From assembly GCA_964389805.1 (NCBI GenBank), contig CAYMFU010000339.1, positions 1 through 64,000 of the forward strand: a stretch of 64,000 nucleotides of DNA, read 5' to 3'. The DNA is from JAGTVG01 sp964389805 (GTDB taxonomy: Bacteria > Bacteroidota > Bacteroidia > Cytophagales > Cyclobacteriaceae). A program made the position numbers and the translations under genes. The notes beneath the pieces are model-generated. The model worked only from the letters and a program-made list of their open reading frames with translations, ran no database searches and had not been told where the DNA came from. Below are positions 44,440 to 54,518 of the stretch, in pieces. Each line of letters starts with the position of its first letter. Position 1 is the first letter of the stretch.

Positions 44440-46992
44440 ATGACAAAAAAAACATCTCCCAAGCCGATAATTAAAGTTGAAGATGACAGAACCGGGCTTG
44501 AAATTCCTACACTGAAAAGGGCCTTTCTCGACAACCTATATTACCTCCAGGGCCGAATTCCTGAAGTAGCTACCAGGAATGATTATTATATGGCTTTGGC
44601 CTATACTATCCGGGATCGCCTGTTGCACAGGTGGTTGAATACAAATAAAATGTATATCGAGAAGAATGCTAAATCGGTATCGTACCTTTCTGCTGAATTC
44701 CTGGTGGGGCCGCATCTTGGAAATAACCTGATCAATCTTGGATTGTATGATAAAGTAAAGAAAGCTATGGGCGAATTGGGGCTTGATCTGAATAACCTGT
44801 TGGACCAGGAAGAAGAACCAGGCCTGGGTAACGGTGGACTTGGCAGGTTAGCAGCTTGTTTCCTGGATTCCCTGGCTACCCTTGATATACCTGCTACAGG
44901 ATATGGGATCCGGTATGAATTCGGGATCTTTGATCAAAAGATCAAGAATGGTTGGCAGGTAGAAGTTACAGACAAATGGTTAAAAAATGGAAATCCATGG
45001 GAAATACCCAGGCTGGAATTATCACAGCATGTCAAATTTGGTGGCCAGACTGAAATAATATATGATAAGGATGGAAGTTTCAGGGTATTCTGGCTACCTG
45101 ATAAAATCGTGAAAGCAGTACCGTATGATACGCCTGTCCTGGGATATGAGACAAATACGGCGGCTATTTTAAGATTGTGGAAATCTGAGGCCTATGAAGC
45201 CTTCGATTTTAAAAGTTTTAATGAAGGTGATTATTATGGTGCTGTTGACGATAAAGTGGTCTCCGAGAATATATCAAAAGTATTATATCCTAATGATGAA
45301 CAGATCCGTGGAAAACAATTGCGGCTTGAGCAACAATATTTTTTCACTTCTGCTTCTCTAAAAGACATTTTACGTATTCACAAGTTAATAGGAAACCCCC
45401 TGGATAACCTGTACGAAAAAAATGCCATACAACTTAACGATACCCATCCGGCTATTGCTGTTGCAGAGCTCATGCATCTTTTGGTGGACATACATCGTCT
45501 GGAATGGGCTAAAGCCTGGGATATTTCGTGTAAAACTATTAGTTATACCAACCACACCCTACTTCCGGAAGCCCTCGAAAAATGGTCTATGGGATTGTTC
45601 GCTTATCTCCTGCCCAGGCATCTGGAGATCATTCTGGAGATCAATTATCATTTTTTGACGGAAGTTCGCTCAAAATATCCCAAGGATGAGGAAAGGGTAA
45701 AACGAATGTCTATTATCGATGAATCCGGAGAGAAATATATCCGGATGGCACATCTTGCAGTGGTGGGTAGCCATGCAGTCAATGGAGTAGCTGCCTTGCA
45801 TACAGATCTATTGACCAAGGGTATTATGAAGGATTTTTATGAGCTATGGCCGGAGAAATTCAGCAATAAGACCAACGGCGTTACCCCAAGACGCTGGATC
45901 GTGTTAAAAAACCTGGGTTTGACTTCATTGATCACAAAAAAGATAGGTAAAAAGTGGATCAAGGACCTGGGCGAACTTAAAAAACTTGAAGATTTTGCAG
46001 ATGACAAAAGTTTTCAAAAGGAATGGAAAAAATGTAAACAAGAGATGAAGGTGGAACTGGCCGGGTACATTAAGGCCACGCTGAAGGTGGACGTTAATCC
46101 GGATTCGATCTTCGATATTATAGTCAAGAGGATACATGAATATAAACGCCAGCATTTAAAGGTCCTGCATATCATCACACTTTTTAACAGGATTAAGGAA
46201 AATCCAGATATTGACATCGTGCCAAGGACTTTCCTTTTTGGAGGGAAGGCTGCTCCGGGATATTATATGGCTAAGCTTATTATCAAACTGATCAACTCTG
46301 TTGGAGATATCGTTAATAATGATCCGGATGTTAAGGGCAGGCTAAAAGTGGTTTTCTTACCGGATTTTAATGTTAAAAACAGTCAACGTGTATATCCGGC
46401 AGCAGATCTGTCTGAACAGATCTCCATGGCTGGCAAAGAGGCTTCGGGAACAGGTAATATGAAATTTACAATGAATGGGGCCCTGACCATAGGAACTCTG
46501 GATGGGGCTAATATTGAGATCCGGGAAGAGGTGGGTGAGGATAATTTCTTCCTGTTTGGATTAAAAGCAGAAGAAGTCCAGAAACTCAAAGAAGCAGGGT
46601 ATAATCCATATCAGTTCTACAAATCAAATCCGGAATTGAAAAAAGTTATAGATATGATATCTTCAGGGTACTTTTCCAAGGACAATCGCGAACTGTTCCA
46701 GCCTCTGGTTGATTCTCTGATTTTCCATGATGAGTATATGCTCCTTGCGGATTATCAGTCATATATCGAGTGCCAAGACGATGTGGACAAAACCTACCTG
46801 GATCAGGAAAAATGGACCAGAATGTCCATCCTCAATGTAGCCAGAAGTGGAAAATTTTCCAGCGACCGGACCATTAGGGAATACTGCGATGATATATGGA
46901 AGGTTAAACCCTTAAAGGTCAAATTACCTGAATACCATCCTTCCGATTCAGAGAAAATCAAACTGGAATTCAAGGACTGGCAAATATTATAG
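44440..46992 (+). CDS. glgP: Glycogen/alpha-glucan phosphorylase
   Basis: 850 residues, full length for the GT35 family. It cleaves alpha-1,4-glucan with phosphate, releasing glucose-1-phosphate in the cytoplasm. Hallmarks are GNGGLGRLAACFLDS, NDTHPAIAV, TNHTLLPEALEKW, KRIHEYKRQ and EASGTGNMKF, in which K675 binds pyridoxal phosphate, followed by GALTIGTLDGANIEI. The gene is monocistronic, with a 447-bp gap downstream. No glycogen synthase or branching enzyme is in the window. Confidence 0.97.
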   Translation: MTKKTSPKPIIKVEDDRTGLEIPTLKRAFLDNLYYLQGRIPEVATRNDYYMALAYTIRDRLLHRWLNTNKMYIEKNAKSVSYLSAEFLVGPHLGNNLINLGLYDKVKKAMGELGLDLNNLLDQEEEPGLGNGGLGRLAACFLDSLATLDIPATGYGIRYEFGIFDQKIKNGWQVEVTDKWLKNGNPWEIPRLELSQHVKFGGQTEIIYDKDGSFRVFWLPDKIVKAVPYDTPVLGYETNTAAILRLWKSEAYEAFDFKSFNEGDYYGAVDDKVVSENISKVLYPNDEQIRGKQLRLEQQYFFTSASLKDILRIHKLIGNPLDNLYEKNAIQLNDTHPAIAVAELMHLLVDIHRLEWAKAWDISCKTISYTNHTLLPEALEKWSMGLFAYLLPRHLEIILEINYHFLTEVRSKYPKDEERVKRMSIIDESGEKYIRMAHLAVVGSHAVNGVAALHTDLLTKGIMKDFYELWPEKFSNKTNGVTPRRWIVLKNLGLTSLITKKIGKKWIKDLGELKKLEDFADDKSFQKEWKKCKQEMKVELAGYIKATLKVDVNPDSIFDIIVKRIHEYKRQHLKVLHIITLFNRIKENPDIDIVPRTFLFGGKAAPGYYMAKLIIKLINSVGDIVNNDPDVKGRLKVVFLPDFNVKNSQRVYPAADLSEQISMAGKEASGTGNMKFTMNGALTIGTLDGANIEIREEVGEDNFFLFGLKAEEVQKLKEAGYNPYQFYKSNPELKKVIDMISSGYFSKDNRELFQPLVDSLIFHDEYMLLADYQSYIECQDDVDKTYLDQEKWTRMSILNVARSGKFSSDRTIREYCDDIWKVKPLKVKLPEYHPSDSEKIKLEFKDWQIL

Positions 46993-47130
46993 TTCCCCGG
47001 AACAAGGGTTTGCAGTCTGGGAAAAAAGGAGTCTCTAAGAGCAAACATTCTTCGCTATTGGCGCCACAAGTTCTATGGTCAGAGCAGCAATTAAAGCCCC
47101 AGCCTAAAGGCTGCCAAGGTGGATATATAA

Positions 47131-47235
47131 AAAGGTCGTGGATTTGATTTCAATCCAACCAAGGATCCAATAGGCAGCGAAACTGCTCTCAATGTGTCCA
47201 GAGCCACAGCCCAGATCAGGAAATTAATTGAATAA
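47131..47235 (+). pseudogene. Short C-terminal gene remnant, family not recognised
   Basis: In the 447-bp gap after glgP, a 34-residue frame (GRGFDFNPTKDPIG, then SETALNVSRATAQIRKLIE) ends at a TAA. It has the composition of a real protein C-terminus. Upstream in the same frame are TAA stops at 47128 and near 47092, with protein-like sequence (SLKAAKVDI) between. It is probably the end of a decayed gene. The remainder of the gap shows nothing I can name. Confidence 0.3.
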
Positions 47236-47439
47236 TACTTTATGGATTCTAAATTTCAAATTGCGATAAGTTAATAATATCAATTTTAAAAACCCATCCC
47301 TTAAGAAAAAGGACCTATAAAAAAAACAGTTGAATTCAGGTCTTTATGAAAACCCAATTTAGTAGATTTCTATAATAAAAGGAACTTTTTTCAGGATCGC
47401 TCCATTATACCAATATAGAGCATCATAATTTTAATTAAA

Positions 47440-47940
47440 ATGGGATTTAACAAATACCCAATACAAATCGTTTTTTTTTCTAACCTGTTAAGTATTTTAA
47501 TATACACTACAGGTATTATTATCCTTCGGGAGTTAGGTTGGTTATATGTGGGCTTATATGTTGCTTTCCTTATCATCCTCGAGATCAGATTGTTGAGATT
47601 TCATTGCCCCAACTGCTATTACTATGGAAAAGTATGTGCCTTTGGAAAGGGCATCCTCAGTAGTAAGTTGTTCAAAAAAGGAAATCCAGAAATGTTTGCC
47701 TGCAAAACTTTTGAATTCAAGGATCTTATCCCCGATTTACTGGTATTTATCATTCCGTTTGCAACGGGAATAATTCTATTAATCCTGGATTTTGAATGGT
47801 ATATATTTATTACAGTACTCTTATTGATATTTTTAAATTTTGCCGGGAATGCATATATCCGAGGCCAGATCGCTTGTAAAAACTGTATACAAAGAGAACT
47901 TGGTTGCCCCGCTGAGGTATTCTTCAACCCACCCAAATAA
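47440..47940 (+). CDS. Four-helix membrane protein with two CxxC-x6-C motifs
   Basis: 166 residues. Helices lie at about 10-29, 33-52, 97-115 and 118-137. After each helix pair comes the same cysteine pattern: C56-x2-C59-x6-C66 (CPNCYYYGKVC) and C146-x2-C149-x6-C156 (CKNCIQRELGC), with one more at C88. Both sets fall on the same membrane side and could together bind a metal or iron-sulfur centre. The two halves look like an internal duplication. I do not recognise a named family. It is isolated, with a 257-bp gap before the thymidylate-synthase-like gene. Confidence 0.75.
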   Translation: MGFNKYPIQIVFFSNLLSILIYTTGIIILRELGWLYVGLYVAFLIILEIRLLRFHCPNCYYYGKVCAFGKGILSSKLFKKGNPEMFACKTFEFKDLIPDLLVFIIPFATGIILLILDFEWYIFITVLLLIFLNFAGNAYIRGQIACKNCIQRELGCPAEVFFNPPK

Positions 47941-48157
47941 GATTCTAAAATATTGCTGTTGTGCACAAGGCCACTGAATACTAAATCATCAACATCAGGT
48001 ATACAATAACCCTCCAGACTATACAATGTAAACAGGAAATAGTGTATAATAATGTTCCAAGTGGGTGCACATGATTTTCACTTACATTGGTATTTTCATC
48101 AATCAACTGATATTGAAACTCTTCATATTTACGGCTTAATTTTCTCCCGAAAGGGAT

Positions 48158-48165
48158 TATATTTG
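48158..48165 (+). promoter_or_regulatory. Candidate Bacteroidota -7 element for the thymidylate-synthase-like gene
   Basis: TATATTTG matches TAnnTTTG and lies 32 bp before the start codon at 48198. A clear -33 TTG is not evident. Confidence 0.35.
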
Positions 48166-48197
48166 ATTACTCTTTTTTAAACTAATTTTTTTAATTT

Positions 48198-49091
48198 ATG
48201 AAGAACATACCTGTTTTATGCGTTACCGGAGCTTCCCTTGCACAGGCCTACGAATCCGCTTTGATCAAGTTGTATAATGAAGGTACCCGGTTTAAGACTC
48301 AGTATGATAAACCCGGCGATCCTCTAAGTATCGATTGCACTATGAACATCACTATTGAAGAGCCGGAAACTGATCCAATGATCCATCATGCTTTCCCGGG
48401 CGGGATAGAAGACCTCAAGGAATATGTCCTGGAACTAAAAGGATTCAAAGATCATTGGGTTAAAAATATGAACGATCCTAAGGATACGCGGTGGGAATAC
48501 ACCTATCATGGCCGGCTGGCCGAATACGGAAGCTGGAAGGAATTCTCCGATGGAACCGGAAGTGAAAGCGTAGATATAGGATTTAAAATCAATCAGATCG
48601 AGCACGTCATCCAGAAACTGGTGGACCAACCTTTTACCCGCCAGGCCCAGATGATTACCTGGATGCCCAATATGGACATTAAGGTTTATGATCCTCCATG
48701 TCTTCAATCACTCTGGTACCGTATACTTGAAGATGATGATGGCGTACAGTGGCTAAATTGTAATATCCGATTCAGAAGCAACGATGCCTGGGGTGCAAGC
48801 TTCATGAATATATTTGGCTTCACACAATTCAATAAAGAGATTATTGCACAGGAAGTAGAAAAGAGAAGTGGGAAACCTGTAAAACTAGGTCGATTAAACT
48901 GGCAGGCGGATTCCTACCATATTTATGGGAAAGACATCAAACAAGCCAAAGAAATGCTTTTTGACCGGATCGAAGAGATGGATTTTGAAAACAGGGTATT
49001 CAATTTCAATGATCCATTCATCCGGGAGATGTATGAAAGTGCTGAATCTATGGTGATAAATAAGATAGAAGCCTTCGATAAAAGTCACTAG
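48198..49091 (+). CDS. Thymidylate-synthase-superfamily protein, divergent
   Basis: 297 residues with the thymidylate synthase / dCMP hydroxymethylase core. The nucleophile is Cys168 in YDPPCLQSLW. R193 and D196 in RFRSNDAWGASFMNI match the RSxD nucleotide-binding strand. D238, H241 and Y243 in ADSYHIYGKD match the DxHxY segment. Canonical enzymes have PCHxxxQF; here the His after the Cys is Leu. The N-terminus (VLCVTGASLAQAYESALIKL) is also unlike the bacterial ThyA start and closer in style to archaeal-type enzymes. It might be the cell's dTMP synthase or act on a modified nucleotide. No dihydrofolate reductase is adjacent. Confidence 0.75.
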   Translation: MKNIPVLCVTGASLAQAYESALIKLYNEGTRFKTQYDKPGDPLSIDCTMNITIEEPETDPMIHHAFPGGIEDLKEYVLELKGFKDHWVKNMNDPKDTRWEYTYHGRLAEYGSWKEFSDGTGSESVDIGFKINQIEHVIQKLVDQPFTRQAQMITWMPNMDIKVYDPPCLQSLWYRILEDDDGVQWLNCNIRFRSNDAWGASFMNIFGFTQFNKEIIAQEVEKRSGKPVKLGRLNWQADSYHIYGKDIKQAKEMLFDRIEEMDFENRVFNFNDPFIREMYESAESMVINKIEAFDKSH

Positions 49092-49155
49092 AAGATTAAA
49101 TGTTGGGAATAATCGGTTCAAAGGAGAGCATTGCTCCCCATGATCATTTTATTTT

Positions 49156-49752
49156 CTATTCTGAAAATCTTTTCGCAATTATTGATACTCTTTCTCCCAA
49201 AGCAGATCCTTTTTGCAAAAACCTTGAATCAATACTGTTTTCTCCTTTTTCTGAGCTGAAAGGCTCTTCACCGGTTACAGCTGAGGCTCCGAAAGGCTGA
49301 TCCCAGGTCGGTCCACCAACAATAATCATATTGAATACCATCATGGCATGAATCAGGTTCATCTGGGCTAATTCTTCACCGGCAGATATTCCTCCACCGG
49401 TAACGAACACAGCGCCTATCTTATCTTTTAGTTCCTGTTCCTGAAAAGGCCAGGTCCTGATAAATTCCTGGACAGCTGCAGCAATATTGGCACTATGCAC
49501 CGGGCTCCCGACAATAATAGCATCAGCCCAGAGCAGATCATCCGTTGAGGTTTTTTCAATAGTCAACAGCCTTACTTCTGCATCAACAACCTTTTTAGCT
49601 CCCTCGGCCACTGATTTTGCCATGATCGATGTATATCCGGATTCACTGTAATAGGTAATAAGGATCTTCTGCGCAGTGACTGAACACGTAGTAAAACTTA
49701 AACAAATAATTAGAAAAGTGATTTTATAAGATTCAATCAGTGTTTTCGGCAT
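49156..49752 (-). CDS. Flavodoxin/WrbA-like protein with signal peptide
   Basis: 198 residues. Residues ~1-28 form a signal-peptide-like segment ending VTAQ. The rest is a flavodoxin fold: ITYYSESGYTSIMAKSV is the phosphate-binding loop region, followed by VGSPVHSANIAAAVQEF, VFVTGGGISAG and VGGPTWDQPFG, close to the NAD(P)H:quinone oxidoreductase WrbA group. Such proteins are normally cytoplasmic, so the apparent export is unusual. The MFS gene lies 46 bp upstream on the same strand and may share its transcript. Confidence 0.8.
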   Translation of the reverse strand: MPKTLIESYKITFLIICLSFTTCSVTAQKILITYYSESGYTSIMAKSVAEGAKKVVDAEVRLLTIEKTSTDDLLWADAIIVGSPVHSANIAAAVQEFIRTWPFQEQELKDKIGAVFVTGGGISAGEELAQMNLIHAMMVFNMIIVGGPTWDQPFGASAVTGEEPFSSEKGENSIDSRFLQKGSALGERVSIIAKRFSE

Positions 49753-49798
49753 TTTCCCGGATTTAGAGAATTAAGTGTTATTTAATTAGTTGTATGGT

Positions 49799-50965
49799 TT
49801 ATTTGGTACTTCGCAATGTAACAAAAATTAATAACAACATTAAGGATCCTGATATTACGTAAACAATAGGAAAAGTTATGATAGTCCACAATTCAGCGGC
49901 CACCCCGGTCAGGTAATTGATAATAATATTTCCTATTAAGGCTATAGAGAACACGACACCAAATGCTGTTCCGGTCCATGATGGGAAACGGTCTCCCACC
50001 ATTCCAAGAACGATAGGGAATCCAGCTGAAAGGCCGAATCCTATACATAATAGTCCCACTGTATAAATGCTTAAACTCCCGGCAATTAGAGTTATTATCC
50101 CTCCAAGTAAAGCAAGCACTACAGCTGCAACCAATACAGTTCTTGACGACATTACCTTAAGCAATAAGCCTATAACAAGTCGGCCAACCGTAAAGATCCC
50201 AACATAGATGGTCAGGGTCAATAAAGCTCTCTGTCCATCCACTTCGATCACTTCAATCAAATAAGAAGTGGTCCAGTTGTTGGTCAGCCCTTCTAATCCC
50301 GATTGGAAGAATAGAATAAAACCAAATAGCAGTAATATCCTGTTTTTCGCCAGCAGGAGAAACTGTTTAATTGCAATTGACTGAGCCTGTTTTGGTTTCG
50401 GGAAGGTTATGATAAGGTTAAGAACAAGTGCAGCGATCATAGCATATCCAATACCGGCGACTATAATATCTGTTTCATATTTCCTGGAAAGTGAACTGAT
50501 GATGACTGGCATTCCGAGTGCACCCAGGCCAAAAAACACACCAAACAGACTCAGGTTAGCTCCTTTATTTTCTCCATGATCTTCACTGATATCAGAAACA
50601 AGAGCGCTTGTCGCACCATTTATCATGCCTCCTCCCCAACCGATCAGGAAAAAGGCCAATCCCAGTAGAAAAAATGAGTCCGCCAGGGCAATTAACTCCA
50701 GTCCAAGAATATTCAACAAAATCGAAAGGCTTAAAAGGTTCTTATAGGAATATTTGTCCACCACCGGGCCAAACACGAGAGATCCTGTTAATATGCCCAA
50801 AGGCAGCAATGAGGCCAGGGTTCCTTTAGCCAGATCATCCAATGCAAATTTATCGGTCAGATAGGGTAAAATAGATCCAAGACTTATCACGCCGATCCCG
50901 AATACCAGGATATTAACACAAGCAGCACCGAATACTAACTTTTTATTATACATTGAAGAGGGCAT
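49799..50965 (-). CDS. MFS transporter
   Basis: 388 residues with about 12 membrane helices. TDKFALDDLAKGTLASLLPLG and GPVVDKYSYKNLL contain the cytoplasmic loop 2-3 motif region (G-x3-D-x-Y/R), and the central loop (FPKPKQAQSIAIKQ) splits two six-helix halves. The pattern fits sugar- or FucP/NarK-like carriers. The substrate cannot be assigned. It is probably co-transcribed with the flavodoxin-like gene 46 bp downstream. Confidence 0.88.
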   Translation of the reverse strand: MPSSMYNKKLVFGAACVNILVFGIGVISLGSILPYLTDKFALDDLAKGTLASLLPLGILTGSLVFGPVVDKYSYKNLLSLSILLNILGLELIALADSFFLLGLAFFLIGWGGGMINGATSALVSDISEDHGENKGANLSLFGVFFGLGALGMPVIISSLSRKYETDIIVAGIGYAMIAALVLNLIITFPKPKQAQSIAIKQFLLLAKNRILLLFGFILFFQSGLEGLTNNWTTSYLIEVIEVDGQRALLTLTIYVGIFTVGRLVIGLLLKVMSSRTVLVAAVVLALLGGIITLIAGSLSIYTVGLLCIGFGLSAGFPIVLGMVGDRFPSWTGTAFGVVFSIALIGNIIINYLTGVAAELWTIITFPIVYVISGSLMLLLIFVTLRSTK

Positions 50966-51072
50966 ATTTAATTTTGTGCTAAATTTAGAAAATCCTTTTA
51001 ATAAATTATTTTTTAAGCTTGTATTGTTGAAAACTGGATGAAAATTTTTGAAAAATATTTATCTTCAGCCTA

Positions 51073-51846
51073 ATGAAATCCTTTTCCAAAATTATATTTT
51101 TTTATGTGTTTCTAATTTCCTCCCTGGGATGTAATAAAAAACCCGGATCAGCCAGTCAGCTTATCGTGGACGAGCATGGTGCCATAGTCAGAATGGATAC
51201 AACAAAAAAAATGATATACCTGGTCTTTACGGCCCATGAATTTGCTGATGGTTTTTCTACAATACAAGAAACTCTGTCAAAACATGATATTAAGGCTTCC
51301 TTTTTCTTCACAGGCGATTTTTACCGGGCCCCGGAATTCAGCAAAATAATAGAAACTTTAAAGAAGGAAGGTCATTATCTGGGAGCTCATTCTGATAAGC
51401 ACCTGTTATACTGTACATGGGAAAATAGAGACTCCCTATTGGTAACAAAAACAGTCTTTAATAAGGACGTTTTGGACAATTACTCTGAAATGGAAAAATT
51501 CGGGATATCAACAGAAGAGGCTTTGTATTTCATGCCACCCTATGAATGGTATAACCTGGAAATATCAAATTGGACAAAGCTACTGGGGCTTACCTTGTTT
51601 AACTTTTCCGGCGGTACCTCTTCAAACCAGGACTGGACCTATCCGGAACTAGGGAAGGCGTACATTTCCTCAGATACCATCTTCAATAGAATCATCAGCT
51701 TTGAAAAAAATCATGGAATGAATGGATTTATCTTCTTGTCCCATATCGGTACAGATCCTCGAAGAACTGACAAGTTTTATAACAAATTAGACCAACTGAT
51801 TGAATATCTAAAGGGTAAGGGATATTCCTTCAGCAGAATTGAATAA
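51073..51846 (+). CDS. Polysaccharide-deacetylase-fold lipoprotein with altered Asp motif
   Basis: 257 residues; the lipoprotein signal ends at Cys20 (SLGC). The NodB fold is evident: KASFFFTGDFYR, then GHYLGAHSDKHLL with the metal-binding H106 and H110 (HSxxH), and FMPPYEWYN. The first motif, normally TFDDG with the catalytic base and a metal ligand, reads TAHEFADG (about 53-60), so the Asp-Asp pair is absent. Activity is uncertain; Glu56 or Asp59 could substitute. It lies 23 bp before the rhamnosidase gene. Confidence 0.8.
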   Translation: MKSFSKIIFFYVFLISSLGCNKKPGSASQLIVDEHGAIVRMDTTKKMIYLVFTAHEFADGFSTIQETLSKHDIKASFFFTGDFYRAPEFSKIIETLKKEGHYLGAHSDKHLLYCTWENRDSLLVTKTVFNKDVLDNYSEMEKFGISTEEALYFMPPYEWYNLEISNWTKLLGLTLFNFSGGTSSNQDWTYPELGKAYISSDTIFNRIISFEKNHGMNGFIFLSHIGTDPRRTDKFYNKLDQLIEYLKGKGYSFSRIE

Positions 51847-51869
51847 TAATCAAATTTATTATTAGCCTG

Positions 51870-54260
51870 ATGAAAAATTATTTTTTAATCTCTACTACCA
51901 CCTGTTTATTAATGTTTCTATTCAATGGTACCATCCTAAAAGCTCAGGAACTTCCTTACACACAAAACCTGAGTTGGGAACACGAACGGCATTCCTGGAT
52001 CGCATCCTGGATATCACCTGTAAATGAATCACTCAATGATTACGGCGTTTTTCTATTCCGAAACACGTTTAATCTAACAACCATTCCAGATCATTTTACA
52101 GTATATGTATCGGCTGATAACCGGTATCGATTATATATAAATGGTGCGTATGTGAATGCGGCCCGGCAAGAGGCAGTTTTATGTACTGGCGTTACGAAAC
52201 ATTGGATATTTCTTCATATCTGAATGAAGGAGAAAACATCATTTCCGCAGAAGTAATAAATTTTGGTGAACATCGCCCGGTAGCACAATTCTCATATCAG
52301 ACCGCTTTTATTCTGCAATCTGAAGAATTTGGTGAGGTGATAAATACCGGAACAGGCAACTGGAAAGTGATCAAAGATCATTCCTATAATGTCAGGCCTG
52401 TAACCTCTGATATGACCGATGGAAAATACTATGTGGCAGGTCCCTGTGACAGCATAATATCCGTATATCACCCATGGGGATGGAAACAAAAGGGCTTCGA
52501 TGCCGGGAAATGGGTATCTGCGCAGCTTATTCAGAAAGGTGTTGGACGAGGATATATGCATGGAACTCCGGATGTTAGTCCCAAGGGAGATCCCTTTAAT
52601 GGAAGAAAGAATTGAACATATTCCTCGGATTTCGAGGGCAAAAGGCGTTGCAATAGACCCAGCTTTTAAATTTGGGAATAAACCTTTGATTATTCCCGCT
52701 GGAACAAAAGCGAAAATTTTACTGGACCAGACACATCTTACCTTTGGCTATCCCGTGTTTAATATATCTCAGGGCATGGGCAGTAAAATAAAAGTGATCT
52801 ATTCAGAAGCATTGTATGCTGAAGATGGCAGTAAGGGGAACCGGAATGATATTGAAGGGAAAGAGATTCAAGGTTACTCGGATATAATTTTACCGGACGG
52901 AGGTAGTGAAAGGAAAATTATACCTACCTGGCTCAGAACGTACCGTTTTATACAGCTTGAGATTGAAACCAAAAGTGAACCATTGAAGATAAATGATCTT
53001 TATTGCATATATACTACCTACCCCCTTGAACAAAATGGAGCATTTGAATCAGATGATCCTAAACTGTCTCAGATCTGGGATGTAGGATGGCGAACGGCCA
53101 GGTTATGTGCCGGAGAAACCTATATGGACTGCCCGTACTGGGAACAACTTCAGTATATTGGCGATACCAGGATACAATCCCTGATCTCCTTATATGTTTC
53201 AGGAGATGACCGATTGATGCGGAATGCCATAAAACTGGCTGATCACTCCAGGATACCGGGAGGATTGACCCTGTCTCGTGGGCCATCTTATATAAATCAG
53301 ATCGTTCCTGCCTTCTCCTTATACTGGATCGCCATGGTCCATGATTATTATATGCACAGAAAGGATGATGAATTTATTAAATCCTGCCTGCCCGGAATAC
53401 AGGCGGTTCTTGGATGGTTTGAAAGGCGGATGGATGATACTGGAATGTTGGGCGGGTTAGAATGGTTTAACTTTTCGGATTGGACAGATGGTTTCCTGGT
53501 CGGGTCTCCTGGTGTTGTGGATGATGGAAATTCAGCATTGATTTCATTGAACTTTGCCTATGCTCTGGATCGTGCAAGCGAACTTTATTCTTATTTCGAT
53601 TATGATATTGTAGCCGGTAAGTATAAAAAAATGGCAATGGACATTAAGGCATCCGTCAGGGATCTATGCTGGGCTGATTCTTCTGATTTGATGGTAGATA
53701 CACCGGAAAAAAAGGCGTTTTCCCAACATACTAATATTTTCAGTATCCTGACAGACTGTGTCCCTGAAGAACAACAACAGGAGCTAATGACAAAGATCTT
53801 AAACAACCCGGAATTAATTCAAACTACTATTTATTACAAATTTTACCTCTTCGAAGCTTTACAAAAGACAGGAATGGCCGATAAGTACCTTAGTATGCTT
53901 CAGACCTGGGAAAACATGCTGGGGGATGGATTAACTACATTCGCGGAGGGAAATTATAAAGATAGATCAGACTGCCACGCCTGGAGTGCCAGTCCATTGT
54001 ACCATTTTTTATCAAGTGTTGCTGGAATTCTGCCTGAAACACCCGGATTTAATACCGTAGGAATTGAACCAAAGTTCGGACATCTTTCCGAAATAAAAGT
54101 GAAAGTGGTGCACCCCCATGGTATCATAAGGATGAACCTAACAAAAAATGGTAAAGGAATAATAGGAGATATAGAACTGCCTGAAGGATTGAAAGGCAAT
54201 CTATACTGGGGAAGTGACAAGATACAACTATCTCAGGGGAAAAATGATATCCGTCTATAG
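51870..54260 (+). pseudogene. Alpha-L-rhamnosidase (GH78) gene with two frameshifts
   Basis: Three overlapping pieces form one GH78 protein of about 795 residues with a signal peptide (ending LKAQE). Frame 1 runs 51870 to about 52154 (RYRLYINGAYV). The protein then continues in another frame (CGPARGSFMYWRYETLDIS) as if one base were missing near 52155-52157. It returns to the first frame near 52570-52572 (RGYMHG, then MLVPREIPLMEE). From there the catalytic (alpha/alpha)6 domain is intact, with DCPYWEQLQYIGDTRIQ and EWFNFSDWTDG. The net shift cancels. It is either a recent pseudogene or an assembly error. The deacetylase-fold lipoprotein is 23 bp upstream. Confidence 0.85.
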
Positions 54261-54518
54261 TCTGTTTGATATCGGCAGGCCCAGATAAACATTTTAACAG
54301 GTATATAAGAATTATTGATCCTGAAAAAATTTCTTCCTGTGGAAGATATCTCAATTATTTGGCATTGGCATTAATCGTGAGTTACTTTATACGCTGTTAG
54401 TTAACCGTCTTTGATTTATCTGACCATCTTTTTGGATTCCCACTTATCATCTACTTCCAAAACTCTTCGGATCTATCATTATAAATCGAAAAACATTATA
54501 AAATTAAAACGCTTAAAA

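Noticed and set aside
46983..47000. GTTCC-CC-GGAAC hairpin after glgP as terminator
   Set aside because: Five-bp stem with a two-base loop and no T-run.
54411..54518. N-terminal extension of the FKBP gene
   Set aside because: Not FKBP-like and lacks a signal peptide; the ATG at 54519 gives the family start.
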